A DNA stretch of 64,000 bases, taken from positions 2,679,583 to 2,743,582 of the forward strand of contig NZ_JAGXFD010000001.1 in the NCBI RefSeq assembly GCF_020148005.1, given 5' to 3'. The stretch comes from Modicisalibacter tunisiensis (GTDB lineage Bacteria > Pseudomonadota > Gammaproteobacteria > Pseudomonadales > Halomonadaceae). Positions 15,793-22,276 of the stretch are shown here, piece after piece (within the stretch, counting starts at the first letter, position 1; every line of letters starts with the position of its first letter). The notes under the pieces were generated by a model. It had not been told where the DNA came from. It worked only from the letters and a program-made list of their open reading frames with translations, and searched no databases. The translations under genes were made by a program, and so were the position numbers.

Positions 15793-16049
15793 TCGCGATT
15801 CAAGAAGCCCACCGCCTGCGCGCCAGCCTGCGCAGCCTGAGAGCCCACGACGCCCTGGTCGATGCCGAGCTACTGCTGAAGGCGCTGGCGCGTGAGGACC
15901 GCGCCAATGCTGCCGCCGCACTGCACCGCATCGACGCCCAACTGCCGCAAGGCGCGCTGGCTGGGCTTGTGCGAATCCGGATCCGCAGCCTGGCCGGCAT
16001 AGTCGCCGCGATGCAGGACGACGCCCCGACACCACCACCCGCCGCCTGA
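15789..16049 (+). CDS. Hypothetical element protein (86 aa)
   Basis: 86 residues, GTG start overlapping the previous stop by 4 bases. Basic and helical (AHRLRASLRSLRAHDALVDAELLLKAL), ending in a proline-rich tail. No family recognised. Confidence 0.65.
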   Translation: MIAIQEAHRLRASLRSLRAHDALVDAELLLKALAREDRANAAAALHRIDAQLPQGALAGLVRIRIRSLAGIVAAMQDDAPTPPPAA

Positions 16050-16066
16050 CCCTGGAGGACACCACC

Positions 16067-16558
16067 ATGAGGACCATCACCATGAGGACCATCACCCGCG
16101 ACTCACTGGCCCAGGCCGCCCAGGAGGGCACCGGCATCGCGCACCTGAGCCCAGGCCAGGCATGGGCGGCGCATCACCTGGCCATGCCCCCGGAGCGCCT
16201 GGAGAAGCCGCTGGCGCCGCATATCACCGAGCTGCTGGAGAGTGTCGAGCGCCTGGCCCAGCGCCGATTCTTCGGCGACGTGGCCCCGGGCGATGCCGAG
16301 GCGATGATCCACCGCGCCCATGACGAGGATCACCCCATGTTCCTGCGCTTGCCGATCCTTGAGACGCTACGCGAAGGGATGAGCGAACACTTCCCCGACC
16401 TGAAGCCCGCCGGGTACGACGATCAGGGCAACCCGGTATACAGCCTGGCCGATCTTGCCGAGGCGCTGGGTGCCAGTGAGGAGGACTTGCTGGCCCATGC
16501 CGAGGAAGCCGGCTTTGCCGATCAGCTACGCACCACGCCACCCAAGCCGCTGCACTGA
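16067..16558 (+). CDS. Hypothetical element protein (163 aa)
   Basis: 163 residues. The gene begins with a perfect 15-base tandem duplication (ATGAGGACCATCACC twice), so two in-frame ATG codons at 16067 and 16082 give MRTITMRTIT; GGAG 9 bases before the first favours it. The C-terminal part has a helix-turn-helix-like segment (YSLADLAEALGASEEDLLAHAEEAG). Acidic; no family recognised. A strong terminator follows, so it closes the first operon. Confidence 0.7.
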   Translation: MRTITMRTITRDSLAQAAQEGTGIAHLSPGQAWAAHHLAMPPERLEKPLAPHITELLESVERLAQRRFFGDVAPGDAEAMIHRAHDEDHPMFLRLPILETLREGMSEHFPDLKPAGYDDQGNPVYSLADLAEALGASEEDLLAHAEEAGFADQLRTTPPKPLH

Positions 16559-16604
16559 CGACACCGCTTGCAGCGCCCGGTCCGGCTTCCACTTGGTCCT
16601 TACA

Positions 16605-16625
16605 CCCCGCTTCGGCGGGGTTTTT
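16605..16625 (+). terminator. Rho-independent terminator ending the replication operon
   Basis: CCCCGC-ttcg-GCGGGG followed by five T; a 6-bp GC stem closed by a stable TTCG tetraloop, 46 bases past the preceding stop. Confidence 0.85.
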
Positions 16626-16699
16626 CATGCCCGGAAAACTCGCCAAGAACCGGAAACCCAAGGCGCTAAGGTGAAGGCTCCACCAACCGGAGATTCGCA

Positions 16700-16864
16700 A
16701 TGCGACGCGAAGAGCTGACAGAACTTGCCGACGACCTGGAAGAGCTACGGGATGCCCTCTGCGACGTGGCGGAAGGCGACGTTATGCCTGCTGACATCGC
16801 GATGCGCGGCCATATCGCCCTGGACTTCCTCATCAATCACCTGGAGAGCCTGGCTGATGACTGA
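16700..16864 (+). CDS. Short acidic element protein (54 aa)
   Basis: ATG at 16700 with GGAGA 6 bases upstream opens a 54-codon acidic, helical frame (MRREELTELADDLEELRD..., ending LESLADD). It overlaps the next gene by 8 bases (ATGACTGA). First gene after the terminator, so it should head a second operon. No family recognised. Confidence 0.65.
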   Translation: MRREELTELADDLEELRDALCDVAEGDVMPADIAMRGHIALDFLINHLESLADD

Positions 16865-17093
16865 CCACACGCCTGACGAGGCGCTCATCAACGCCGATAT
16901 CGAGTTCGACCTAGCCGATGCTCGCGCCGTACTCGAAGCCGTTCGTGACGAACTGGACTGCGCCGTTATCGATGCTGATGACAGACCATTATCTGCGTCG
17001 CGCCTGATCCTGATGCAGGCCGGTATCGAGCAAGCCCTGGGCGTCGTGCTGCACTGCCAAGCGCACCACGCGGCATACGGCAGCGAGAAGTAG
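16857..17093 (+). CDS. Hypothetical element protein (78 aa)
   Basis: 78 acidic residues starting MTDHTPDEALINADIEFD; the start overlaps the preceding stop by 8 bases and the longer open frame upstream is unsupported. Two-helix appearance; no family recognised. Ends 2 bases before the SWIM-motif gene. Confidence 0.7.
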   Translation: MTDHTPDEALINADIEFDLADARAVLEAVRDELDCAVIDADDRPLSASRLILMQAGIEQALGVVLHCQAHHAAYGSEK

Positions 17094-17095
17094 GG

Positions 17096-18136
17096 ATGAC
17101 TGGCATCGGCAGCATCAAGGGGAGCGCCCAAGAGCTACGGGAGCGCCAGTCGGCAGACGCACGCCAGCGGGAAGGGGCGAAGTGGATACTCAACCCCAAT
17201 GAAATCAGTGGCGACTACGACGCTTCGCGCATGCTTGAGACCACGCTGGGCGGCGTGAGGCGCAAAATTACCAATGACGACCTGGCTGCCTTCCGCCACA
17301 ACGCCCGCGTGGCCGGCCAGCGTTTCAAGGGCGGCATCAATGTACGGGGAGTGGTCGATCTCAGCACCAACGAAGATCGCAAGCGAGCTCGCACCCAGAT
17401 CCGTATGGCGGTTGCCGCCGCCAGCCGCCCCGTCAGCACCGGCGCCCTGGAGGTGAGGTTCATCACCAACGCCAGCGGCCTGACGAAAGGCGCCCCCAAT
17501 CGCTACCAGCCTGTGGTCGAGTTCCTGGATTTTTCGTCTGTGGTGGCCGACGGCAGCCTGACGCCTCAAAAGGCCGCCGTGCGCCTGCGCCAAGGCGGCA
17601 TCCGGTTCAACTGCGATTGCGACCACCACCGCTATCGCCTGCGCTACATCGCCACCATTGGCGGGTACAACGCCGGGCGCGATGAGGCTGGCTTTCCCAA
17701 GATCACCAACCCCGGGCTTAGCGGTGTGGCCTGCAAGCATGTGCTGCGCGTCATGGCCGAGATCGAGGGCGGCAGCGCCGTGCAGATGTTTCTGGCCAAG
17801 GCCGTCGAAAAGGTCAGGGCCGGCATGACGGGGAGGCAGTACACGTCGGAGAAGGAAGCCGAGCGCCAGGCCCGAAAGCAGGATTCTCGCCCGATGGCGG
17901 CGAACGCTCAGGACACCGGCGACCGCGACTTCGACCGCGCCCGCCGCGCCCTGCGTCGACAGAGCCGAGCGACCACCACCAAGCCCAAGCGCACGGCCAA
18001 TGGTAGCAAGCGTATGCAGGCACTGGGCGCTTCGCCAGCCGCCCGCGACAAGCTGATGGCCACCACCCGGGATCTCGGCCTGACGCCAGAAGAGGCGGTC
18101 GCCATCCTGCAAGCAGCCGCAAAAGGGAAGTCATGA
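17096..18136 (+). CDS. Hypothetical protein with SWIM-like zinc motif (346 aa)
   Basis: 346 residues. The middle contains FNCDCDHHRYRLRYIA and, about 45 residues on, GVACKHVLRVMAE: together C-x-C-x(n)-C-x-H, the ligand pattern of SWIM zinc fingers, which bind DNA or proteins. Flanking segments (NPNEISGDYDASRML, FITNASGLTKGAPNRYQPVVEF) are conserved-looking but belong to no family I can name. The C-terminal third is basic and probably disordered. It may be a phage-type structural or DNA-handling protein; function unassigned. Confidence 0.8.
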   Translation: MTGIGSIKGSAQELRERQSADARQREGAKWILNPNEISGDYDASRMLETTLGGVRRKITNDDLAAFRHNARVAGQRFKGGINVRGVVDLSTNEDRKRARTQIRMAVAAASRPVSTGALEVRFITNASGLTKGAPNRYQPVVEFLDFSSVVADGSLTPQKAAVRLRQGGIRFNCDCDHHRYRLRYIATIGGYNAGRDEAGFPKITNPGLSGVACKHVLRVMAEIEGGSAVQMFLAKAVEKVRAGMTGRQYTSEKEAERQARKQDSRPMAANAQDTGDRDFDRARRALRRQSRATTTKPKRTANGSKRMQALGASPAARDKLMATTRDLGLTPEEAVAILQAAAKGKS

Positions 18137-18309
18137 TGACGCCCCGTGACCCGCTACAGCGCGACCAGCTCGAGGAGCGGCTTCACCGTCGCGCCCTGGC
18201 CGGCGATCGCACCGCCTTCCTGCGCCTGCGCGGCCTGCGTCGCCTGTGGCGCGCCCAAGACACCAACCGCAAGAGCAAGACCCGCAACCAAGGAGAGACC
18301 CATGACTGA
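18133..18309 (+). CDS. Short basic element protein (58 aa)
   Basis: ATG at 18133 overlaps the previous stop (ATGA) and the frame runs 58 codons, very rich in Arg (DQLEERLHRRALAGDRTAFL, then RLRGLRRLWR), with its stop overlapping the next gene. The coupled overlaps at both ends support it as a real gene, likely nucleic-acid binding. Confidence 0.55.
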   Translation: MMTPRDPLQRDQLEERLHRRALAGDRTAFLRLRGLRRLWRAQDTNRKSKTRNQGETHD

Positions 18310-18916
18310 CACCAACCGTGACGCCCTGATGGGCAAGGCCCGCTGCCTGGACGACCTCAACTCCGCCGCGTTCCGCGAATGGCTTGGACTGACCCGCCAG
18401 GCTGACCGCCTGCGCCGCGACCTGAGCAACGTCCGCGCTCCGGGCCGCTTCGTCGCCGCCGTCGCCCAGCACGGCAGCCCCTCAGAGGCCCTGCGTGCCG
18501 CCCAGTACGAGGTCGAGGCACTGACCGAACGTCTCCACGAGGCCGCCGTCGCCGGCTCAGATGCCGAGCAGGACCGCCGCGAACTCGACGCGCTGCTGAA
18601 TCCCGTGACCAGCGACCTGATCACCAAGGGCCGCACGCTGCGCGAGCGCAAGAGCGCCCTGGAGGGTGAGCGAGGCCATATCGAGCGCGCCCGCACTGCC
18701 CGCGAGAAGGCCATCGGCGACCTGGTGGAGGCCGGGCTGCCGCGCCGTATGGCGGACCGTCAGGCCAAGCCCACCCTGGCCGACATCGAGGCCCTGGAGC
18801 ACGAGCTGGCCGAGATCCCGGGCGAGATCGAACGCAACGATGCCCTGCTGACCAGCTACGCGGGCCGGATGGAGCTGTACCTGGCTGAGACCACCCACGA
18901 GGAGGAGGCCGCGTAA
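18302..18916 (+). CDS. Coiled-coil element protein (204 aa)
   Basis: 204 residues, ATG 18302 with AAGGAGA 7 bases upstream; the upstream in-frame extension is not used. Long charged helices with heptad character at about 55-130 and 140-185 (RELDALLNPVTSDLITKGRTL, EALEHELAEIPGEIERNDALL). No membrane segment. Scaffold-like or structural in appearance, but no family recognised. Confidence 0.75.
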   Translation: MTDTNRDALMGKARCLDDLNSAAFREWLGLTRQADRLRRDLSNVRAPGRFVAAVAQHGSPSEALRAAQYEVEALTERLHEAAVAGSDAEQDRRELDALLNPVTSDLITKGRTLRERKSALEGERGHIERARTAREKAIGDLVEAGLPRRMADRQAKPTLADIEALEHELAEIPGEIERNDALLTSYAGRMELYLAETTHEEEAA

Positions 18917-18943
18917 GCGGCCCCGTCGACACGGGAGAAGGAC

Positions 18944-19180
18944 ATGACTGACAACAACGTGACGCCGCTACCTTCCGAGCTCCACGCCGCTGCTAGCCAG
19001 GCCGTGGATGACGCCCTGGCCGAACTGGCGAGCCTGCCGGCGACCGCGCGCTATCAGGTCGACCTGGAGCGGTTCGGCTCACCTGAAGGAGCGCTCAAGG
19101 CGGTGGCGATGCGCGCCCGCGAGGCGCAAGCCCTGCTGGAAGCCGCCAAGGCGATCGCGAAGCAGCAGAAGGGGGAGTGA
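18944..19180 (+). CDS. Hypothetical element protein (78 aa)
   Basis: 78 residues with GGGAGAAGG just before the ATG. Helical, with VDDALAELASLPATARYQVDLERFGSPEG-type composition; residues echo the preceding coiled-coil protein (both contain a GSP(E/S)EALR/K-A motif), suggesting a shared module. No family recognised. Confidence 0.7.
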   Translation: MTDNNVTPLPSELHAAASQAVDDALAELASLPATARYQVDLERFGSPEGALKAVAMRAREAQALLEAAKAIAKQQKGE

Positions 19181-19181
19181 C

Positions 19182-20063
19182 ATGGCTATGGTTGTCACCG
19201 GCGCCGCGCCGGGCGAGATAGGCCCAAAGTGGGACGGCATCAACGATACGCTGGTCGCCTCGATTTTCGAGGTGGATCACCACGGCGACAAGTTGCACGA
19301 AAATGGTGCCGTCCTGCGCTGCCTGTTCGTCGACGACGCCAATCTTGAGGCGACCTTCAACTGGCAGTCGCCATTCGAGAATGCTGGAACGGGCGGCCTG
19401 ACACCCAGCCTGTCTGCAATGCTCCAAAGCGGCATGATTCAGCCAATCATTGAAAGCGTGAGGGGGGTGCTATCCAGCGAGGAGCGCGAGAAGTTCGATA
19501 CAGCCACGCCCGGTAGCTGGGCAGACAAGACAGCCGGAGCCGCCGAGCATGCGCGCGGTCGCACGGGCATCACCAAGCTGAACTCCACTCAGGTGTTCAC
19601 CGGCATGGCGCCCGTCAAGCTGACGGTCAACATCATGCTCCGTGCCTGGCAGGACCCGGAGGCCGAAGTGGAGGCCGCCATCAATCTGCTGATGGACTGG
19701 GCGTTGCCGCGTCACCTGGCCGCCGAGGGCACGCTGCTGACCGCGGCGCTGGACTGGGCCGGCTCTGACAACAAGACAGCGGAATCCCTGGTCGAGGCCG
19801 CTTTGCCTTCCGAAGTTCCTGCTCTGCTGGCGATCAAGTACAAGAAGCGGACCTTCGCGCCCCTGGTGATCGAGAGCATCGGCCTTCCCCTCAACTCGCC
19901 GTCCGACAAGGACGGGCGCTTCGTCCAGATCCAGATTCCTGTCACCTTCGCCACCTTGACCGCATGGGACGGCGCAAGCTGGGAGGGAGCGCAGCCACCG
20001 AACGGGTTCGGCGCGCGCCACGGCGGCCTGTACGGGAATGTGCAGGGTTCGCCGAGGAGGTGA
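19182..20063 (+). CDS. Hypothetical phage-like protein (293 aa)
   Basis: 293 residues, ATG 19182 with GGGGGAG 4 bases upstream, 1 base after the previous stop. The C-terminal half has alternating strands (VFTGMAPVKLTVNIMLRAW, FAPLVIESIGLPLNSP, FVQIQIPVTFATLTAWD) that look like a beta-rich virion or baseplate-type domain. No signal peptide or membrane segment. It is the only protein here that could be a particle component; I cannot assign a family. Confidence 0.75.
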   Translation: MAMVVTGAAPGEIGPKWDGINDTLVASIFEVDHHGDKLHENGAVLRCLFVDDANLEATFNWQSPFENAGTGGLTPSLSAMLQSGMIQPIIESVRGVLSSEEREKFDTATPGSWADKTAGAAEHARGRTGITKLNSTQVFTGMAPVKLTVNIMLRAWQDPEAEVEAAINLLMDWALPRHLAAEGTLLTAALDWAGSDNKTAESLVEAALPSEVPALLAIKYKKRTFAPLVIESIGLPLNSPSDKDGRFVQIQIPVTFATLTAWDGASWEGAQPPNGFGARHGGLYGNVQGSPRR

Positions 20064-20067
20064 GGCA

Positions 20068-20901
20068 GTGGCTGCGAAGATGACCACGAAGCAATGGGAG
20101 AAGGCCCGCAAGCTGTGGGAGGCGGACGCGCGGCCAGGTTACGCCTGGCTCCAGCGTGAGCTGAACCTGCCCGTGTCTCGCGTGGCCGTCAGTCGGCGTG
20201 CCAAGGCCGAGGGCTGGGAGAAGCGTGCCATTGAGGAGGAGTCCGCCCTTCCGAGTGCTGAGACTGAGGTTACTCCAGAGGTTACGGTTACGCCCGAAGT
20301 TACGCAGGAGGTTACGCCCGTAACCAAGGGGCGCGGCCGGCCCAGCGAGTACCGGCCCGAGTATGCCGAGCAAGCCGAGCGCTTGATGCTGCTGGGCTTC
20401 ACGCGGGAGAAGCTGGCCGCCTTCTTCGAGGTGGACGAGCGCACCATCTATCGCTGGCAGCAGCAGCACGCCGATTTTCGTCAGGCCATATGGCGGGGTG
20501 GCGCCCTGGCCGATGCCGAGGTGGCTCATGCGCTGTTCCATCGAGCAAAGGGGGCCGTGGTACCAGAGACGCACGTGGCCCAGCACCAAGGCCAGGTGAT
20601 CCTGACGGACCTGGAGCGCCACTACCCTCCTGAGACCGCCGCCGCGCGGCTGTGGCTGAAGAACCGTCAGCCGGAGTTCTGGAAGGACAAGGTAGAGCTC
20701 GAGGAGAAGCCCAGCATCGCGCTGGTGGACAAGGAGGCGATGAGAGGGCGCATCGAGGCCGCGCTGGAGAAGGCTGCGCAGGTCGAGCGAGAGATGAGGG
20801 GGCGTGCCGAGCGGCTGGGGCTAATGTTGGACGATGGTACGTATCCCGACACCGGCAGCACCTACGTCGCCGACTACATACGGAGCCAGGACGATGAGTG
20901 A
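20068..20901 (+). CDS. Phage terminase small-subunit-like protein
   Basis: About 278 residues from GTG 20068, which has AGGAGG 6 bases upstream. Residues 1-55 form a short DNA-binding-like domain (RPGYAWLQRELNLPVSRVAVSRRAKAEGW), residues 65-92 a Val-Thr-Pro repeat tract encoded by GGTTAC repeats, and from GRGRPSEYRPEY onward comes the terminase small-subunit region (LAAFFEVDERTIYRWQQQH helix-turn-helix, then HYPPETAAARLWLKNRQPEFWKDK). Small terminases recognise packaging sites and recruit the large subunit. There is no large subunit in this element, so it would have to work with a helper phage's motor. Confidence 0.75.
   Translation: MAAKMTTKQWEKARKLWEADARPGYAWLQRELNLPVSRVAVSRRAKAEGWEKRAIEEESALPSAETEVTPEVTVTPEVTQEVTPVTKGRGRPSEYRPEYAEQAERLMLLGFTREKLAAFFEVDERTIYRWQQQHADFRQAIWRGGALADAEVAHALFHRAKGAVVPETHVAQHQGQVILTDLERHYPPETAAARLWLKNRQPEFWKDKVELEEKPSIALVDKEAMRGRIEAALEKAAQVEREMRGRAERLGLMLDDGTYPDTGSTYVADYIRSQDDE
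20266..20325. repeat. GGTTAC repeat array inside the small-terminase gene
   Basis: GGTTAC at 20268, 20280, 20286 and 20310, AGTTACG at 20298, and an inverted GTAACC at 20320; the last two form the perfect dyad GGTTACG-CC-CGTAACC (20310-20325). The repeats encode EVTPEVTVTPEVTQEVTPVT. Confidence 0.75.
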
Positions 20902-21235
20902 TATTTCTACCAACCGCCATGTGCTGGCGCGGGAAACTGCCCGAACGCTGGCGCTTTCGGTCGAAGGGGCGCTGATGCAGCGTCTTGCCGAAGGCGACGT
21001 TGATGTCGAGCGCCTGCAAACATCACTGCTGGCTGTTGCCTCCGGCATCGCACCAACCCGGCGTCGCCTCATCAACCATGGGATGAGCAAGGAGTTTTGG
21101 CAGGAGGTTCGCAGGCGCTGGGAGGTCGACCCCCGCGACGGCTATGCCTGGCTGTCGAAGGAGTTGAACGGCAAGGTGAGCAATACAGCGATCCGCAAGC
21201 ATGCCATCGAGGAGGGGTGGAGCAAGTTGGCTTAG
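20894..21235 (+). CDS. Small paralogue of the terminase N-terminal domain (113 aa)
   Basis: 113 residues overlapping the terminase-like gene by 8 bases. Its C-terminal half (RRRWEVDPRDGYAWLSKEL...NTAIRKHAIEEGWSKL) aligns with the first 50 residues of the upstream protein (KLWEADARPGYAWLQRELN...AVSRRAKAEGWEK) while the terminase core is absent. It could compete with, or modulate, the terminase-like protein at its DNA sites. Function inferred only. Confidence 0.7.
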   Translation: MSDISTNRHVLARETARTLALSVEGALMQRLAEGDVDVERLQTSLLAVASGIAPTRRRLINHGMSKEFWQEVRRRWEVDPRDGYAWLSKELNGKVSNTAIRKHAIEEGWSKLA

Positions 21236-21270
21236 GGGGTGTCTATCTCCGCTGTAGCTTTTAGGCTACA

Positions 21271-21612
21271 ATGCTCCCGATGATGGAGCTGACGCACTAC
21301 CTCACCGCTGACGGCCACGATCCGTTCCAAGCCTGGCTAGATGCTACAAAGGCCAAGGACCGCCAGGCAGCCATGCGCGTGCTGACCCGCCTTAACCGCC
21401 TGGCCGCCGGCAATGCCGGCGACACCAAGGCCGTTGGTGATGGAGTGCTAGAGCTGCGGATCGACTATGGCCCTGGCTACCGGGTGTATTACGCTAAGGT
21501 TGGCAGGCGTCTGGTGATGTTGTTGATCGGGGGCACCAAGAAACGCCAGCAGGCCGACATCGAGCAGGCCAAGGCGTTTCTGGTCGACCACCGGAGGAGA
21601 GCCCGGAGATGA
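21271..21612 (+). CDS. RelE/HigB-type addiction module toxin
   Basis: About 113 residues (start could also be ATG 21283; no strong ribosome site). Family signature of the COG3657 killer proteins: DPFQAWLDATKAKDRQAAMRVLTRL-type N-terminus, GDGVLELRIDYGPGYRVYYAK, LLIGGTKKRQQADIEQAKAFL. Such toxins are mRNA interferases. Its stop overlaps the antitoxin start by ATGA, toxin first, which is the usual order in this subfamily. Confidence 0.9.
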   Translation: MLPMMELTHYLTADGHDPFQAWLDATKAKDRQAAMRVLTRLNRLAAGNAGDTKAVGDGVLELRIDYGPGYRVYYAKVGRRLVMLLIGGTKKRQQADIEQAKAFLVDHRRRARR

Positions 21613-21914
21613 AACGACACGACGATGCTGTGATTGAGATGCTGCGCGATGACCCTGACATGGCGCTCGACTACCTGCGCACCGCCTTCGACGAGTTGGA
21701 CGAAGAGGGGGGTGAGTCTGCCTTCCTGCTGGCGCTGCGTCATGTGGTGGAAGCCCAGGGCGGCATGGCGGCTGTTGCCGAGCGTGCCAAGGTCTCACGC
21801 GAGAGCCTGTACCGGGCACTATCGCCCAAGGGGAACCCGACGCTGCGAACCATGACCGCCGTGATCAAGGCGACCGGCATCCACTTCCACGACCTGACGC
21901 GGCATGCATCCTGA
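21609..21914 (+). CDS. HTH addiction module antitoxin
   Basis: 101 residues of the COG3636 antidote family: N-terminal neutralising segment (ALDYLRTAFDEL) and C-terminal XRE-like HTH (GGMAAVAERAKVSRESLYRALSPKGNPTLRTM). Neutralises and probably co-represses the preceding toxin gene. It is the last gene before attR and would stabilise the element. Confidence 0.9.
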   Translation: MKRHDDAVIEMLRDDPDMALDYLRTAFDELDEEGGESAFLLALRHVVEAQGGMAAVAERAKVSRESLYRALSPKGNPTLRTMTAVIKATGIHFHDLTRHAS

Positions 21915-22021
21915 AGCGCGCCCGATGACTGCATCTGGAGGCCCCAGAGCAATGGCTGGCGACCATCGCCAAACCCCGCTTATAGGGCATCGTCCAGCAT
22001 CACCCTAGCGCCTTCCTGTTC

Positions 22022-22041
22022 GTGGGGCTGGTTGTGGGGTA
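22022..22041 (+). repeat. Candidate integrase arm-type sites, right end
   Basis: GTGGGGCT (22022-22029) and GTGGGGTA (22034-22041) start 12 bp apart in the same orientation as the left-end pair at 8890-8909. Confidence 0.5.
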
Positions 22042-22090
22042 TGTGGAAATCAGTCACTTAAGATGTTGATTTAAAACGCCCAGAGGCGGA

Positions 22091-22104
22091 CTGTCCCTCC
22101 GCCA
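22091..22104 (+). repeat. attR core, direct repeat with the tRNA-Ser 3' end
   Basis: CTGTCCCTCCGCCA, identical to 8751-8764. The base after it differs (C against A), which sets the right limit of the repeat. Confidence 0.85.
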
Positions 22105-22116
22105 CTTCGAACATGT

Positions 22117-22157
22117 CGCCCCGAGATTTCAGTCACCTACTGGTCTCGGGGCGTTTT
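22117..22157 (+). terminator. Displaced ancestral terminator of tRNA-Ser
   Basis: CGCCCCGAGA (22117-22126), 17-base loop, TCTCGGGGCG (22144-22153) and TTTT. It starts 12 bases after attR, the distance expected behind a tRNA gene, so it is most simply the original terminator moved 13 kb away by integration. Confidence 0.75.
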
Positions 22158-22276
22158 CGTTTCGGGCTATCCCACTGGACTGTTACAGTCATGGATCCGG
22201 ATCGAGCCCTGCACGCAGGAGCTCGGCCAGGCCATCGCGCCTGCCCCCTTTCCCCCTTGACGTCATCGAGTCGGTC

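Larger units (their letters stand above)
8751..22104. mobile_element. 13.35-kb integrated phage-satellite-like element at tRNA-Ser(UGA)
   Basis: Bounded by 14-bp direct repeats of the tRNA 3' end, with a P4-type integrase as the first gene. Cargo read left to right: AlpA-like regulator, candidate C4-type RNA, Toprim primase, DUF927 helicase, small unknown proteins, SWIM-motif protein, terminase-small-subunit-like protein, toxin-antitoxin. No large terminase, portal, capsid, tail or lysis gene is recognisable, so it is not a self-sufficient prophage. All genes are on the plus strand with many 4- to 11-base overlaps, as in phage early operons. Class assignment (P4/PICI-like satellite) is inference. 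Confidence 0.8.
21915..22276. other. Gene-free right end of the element and flank
   Basis: No supported gene in 362 bases. It holds the right arm-site pair (22022-22041), attR (22091-22104) and the displaced tRNA terminator (22117-22157); an open frame from 22113 runs through but has no start signal. Confidence 0.7.

Noticed and set aside
20266..20325. CRISPR or simple satellite repeat
   Set aside because: Repeat unit is too short and keeps one reading frame of a terminase-like protein.
8751..22104. Complete inducible prophage
   Set aside because: No large terminase, portal, capsid, tail, holin or lysin gene was seen on either strand; satellite is the better fit.
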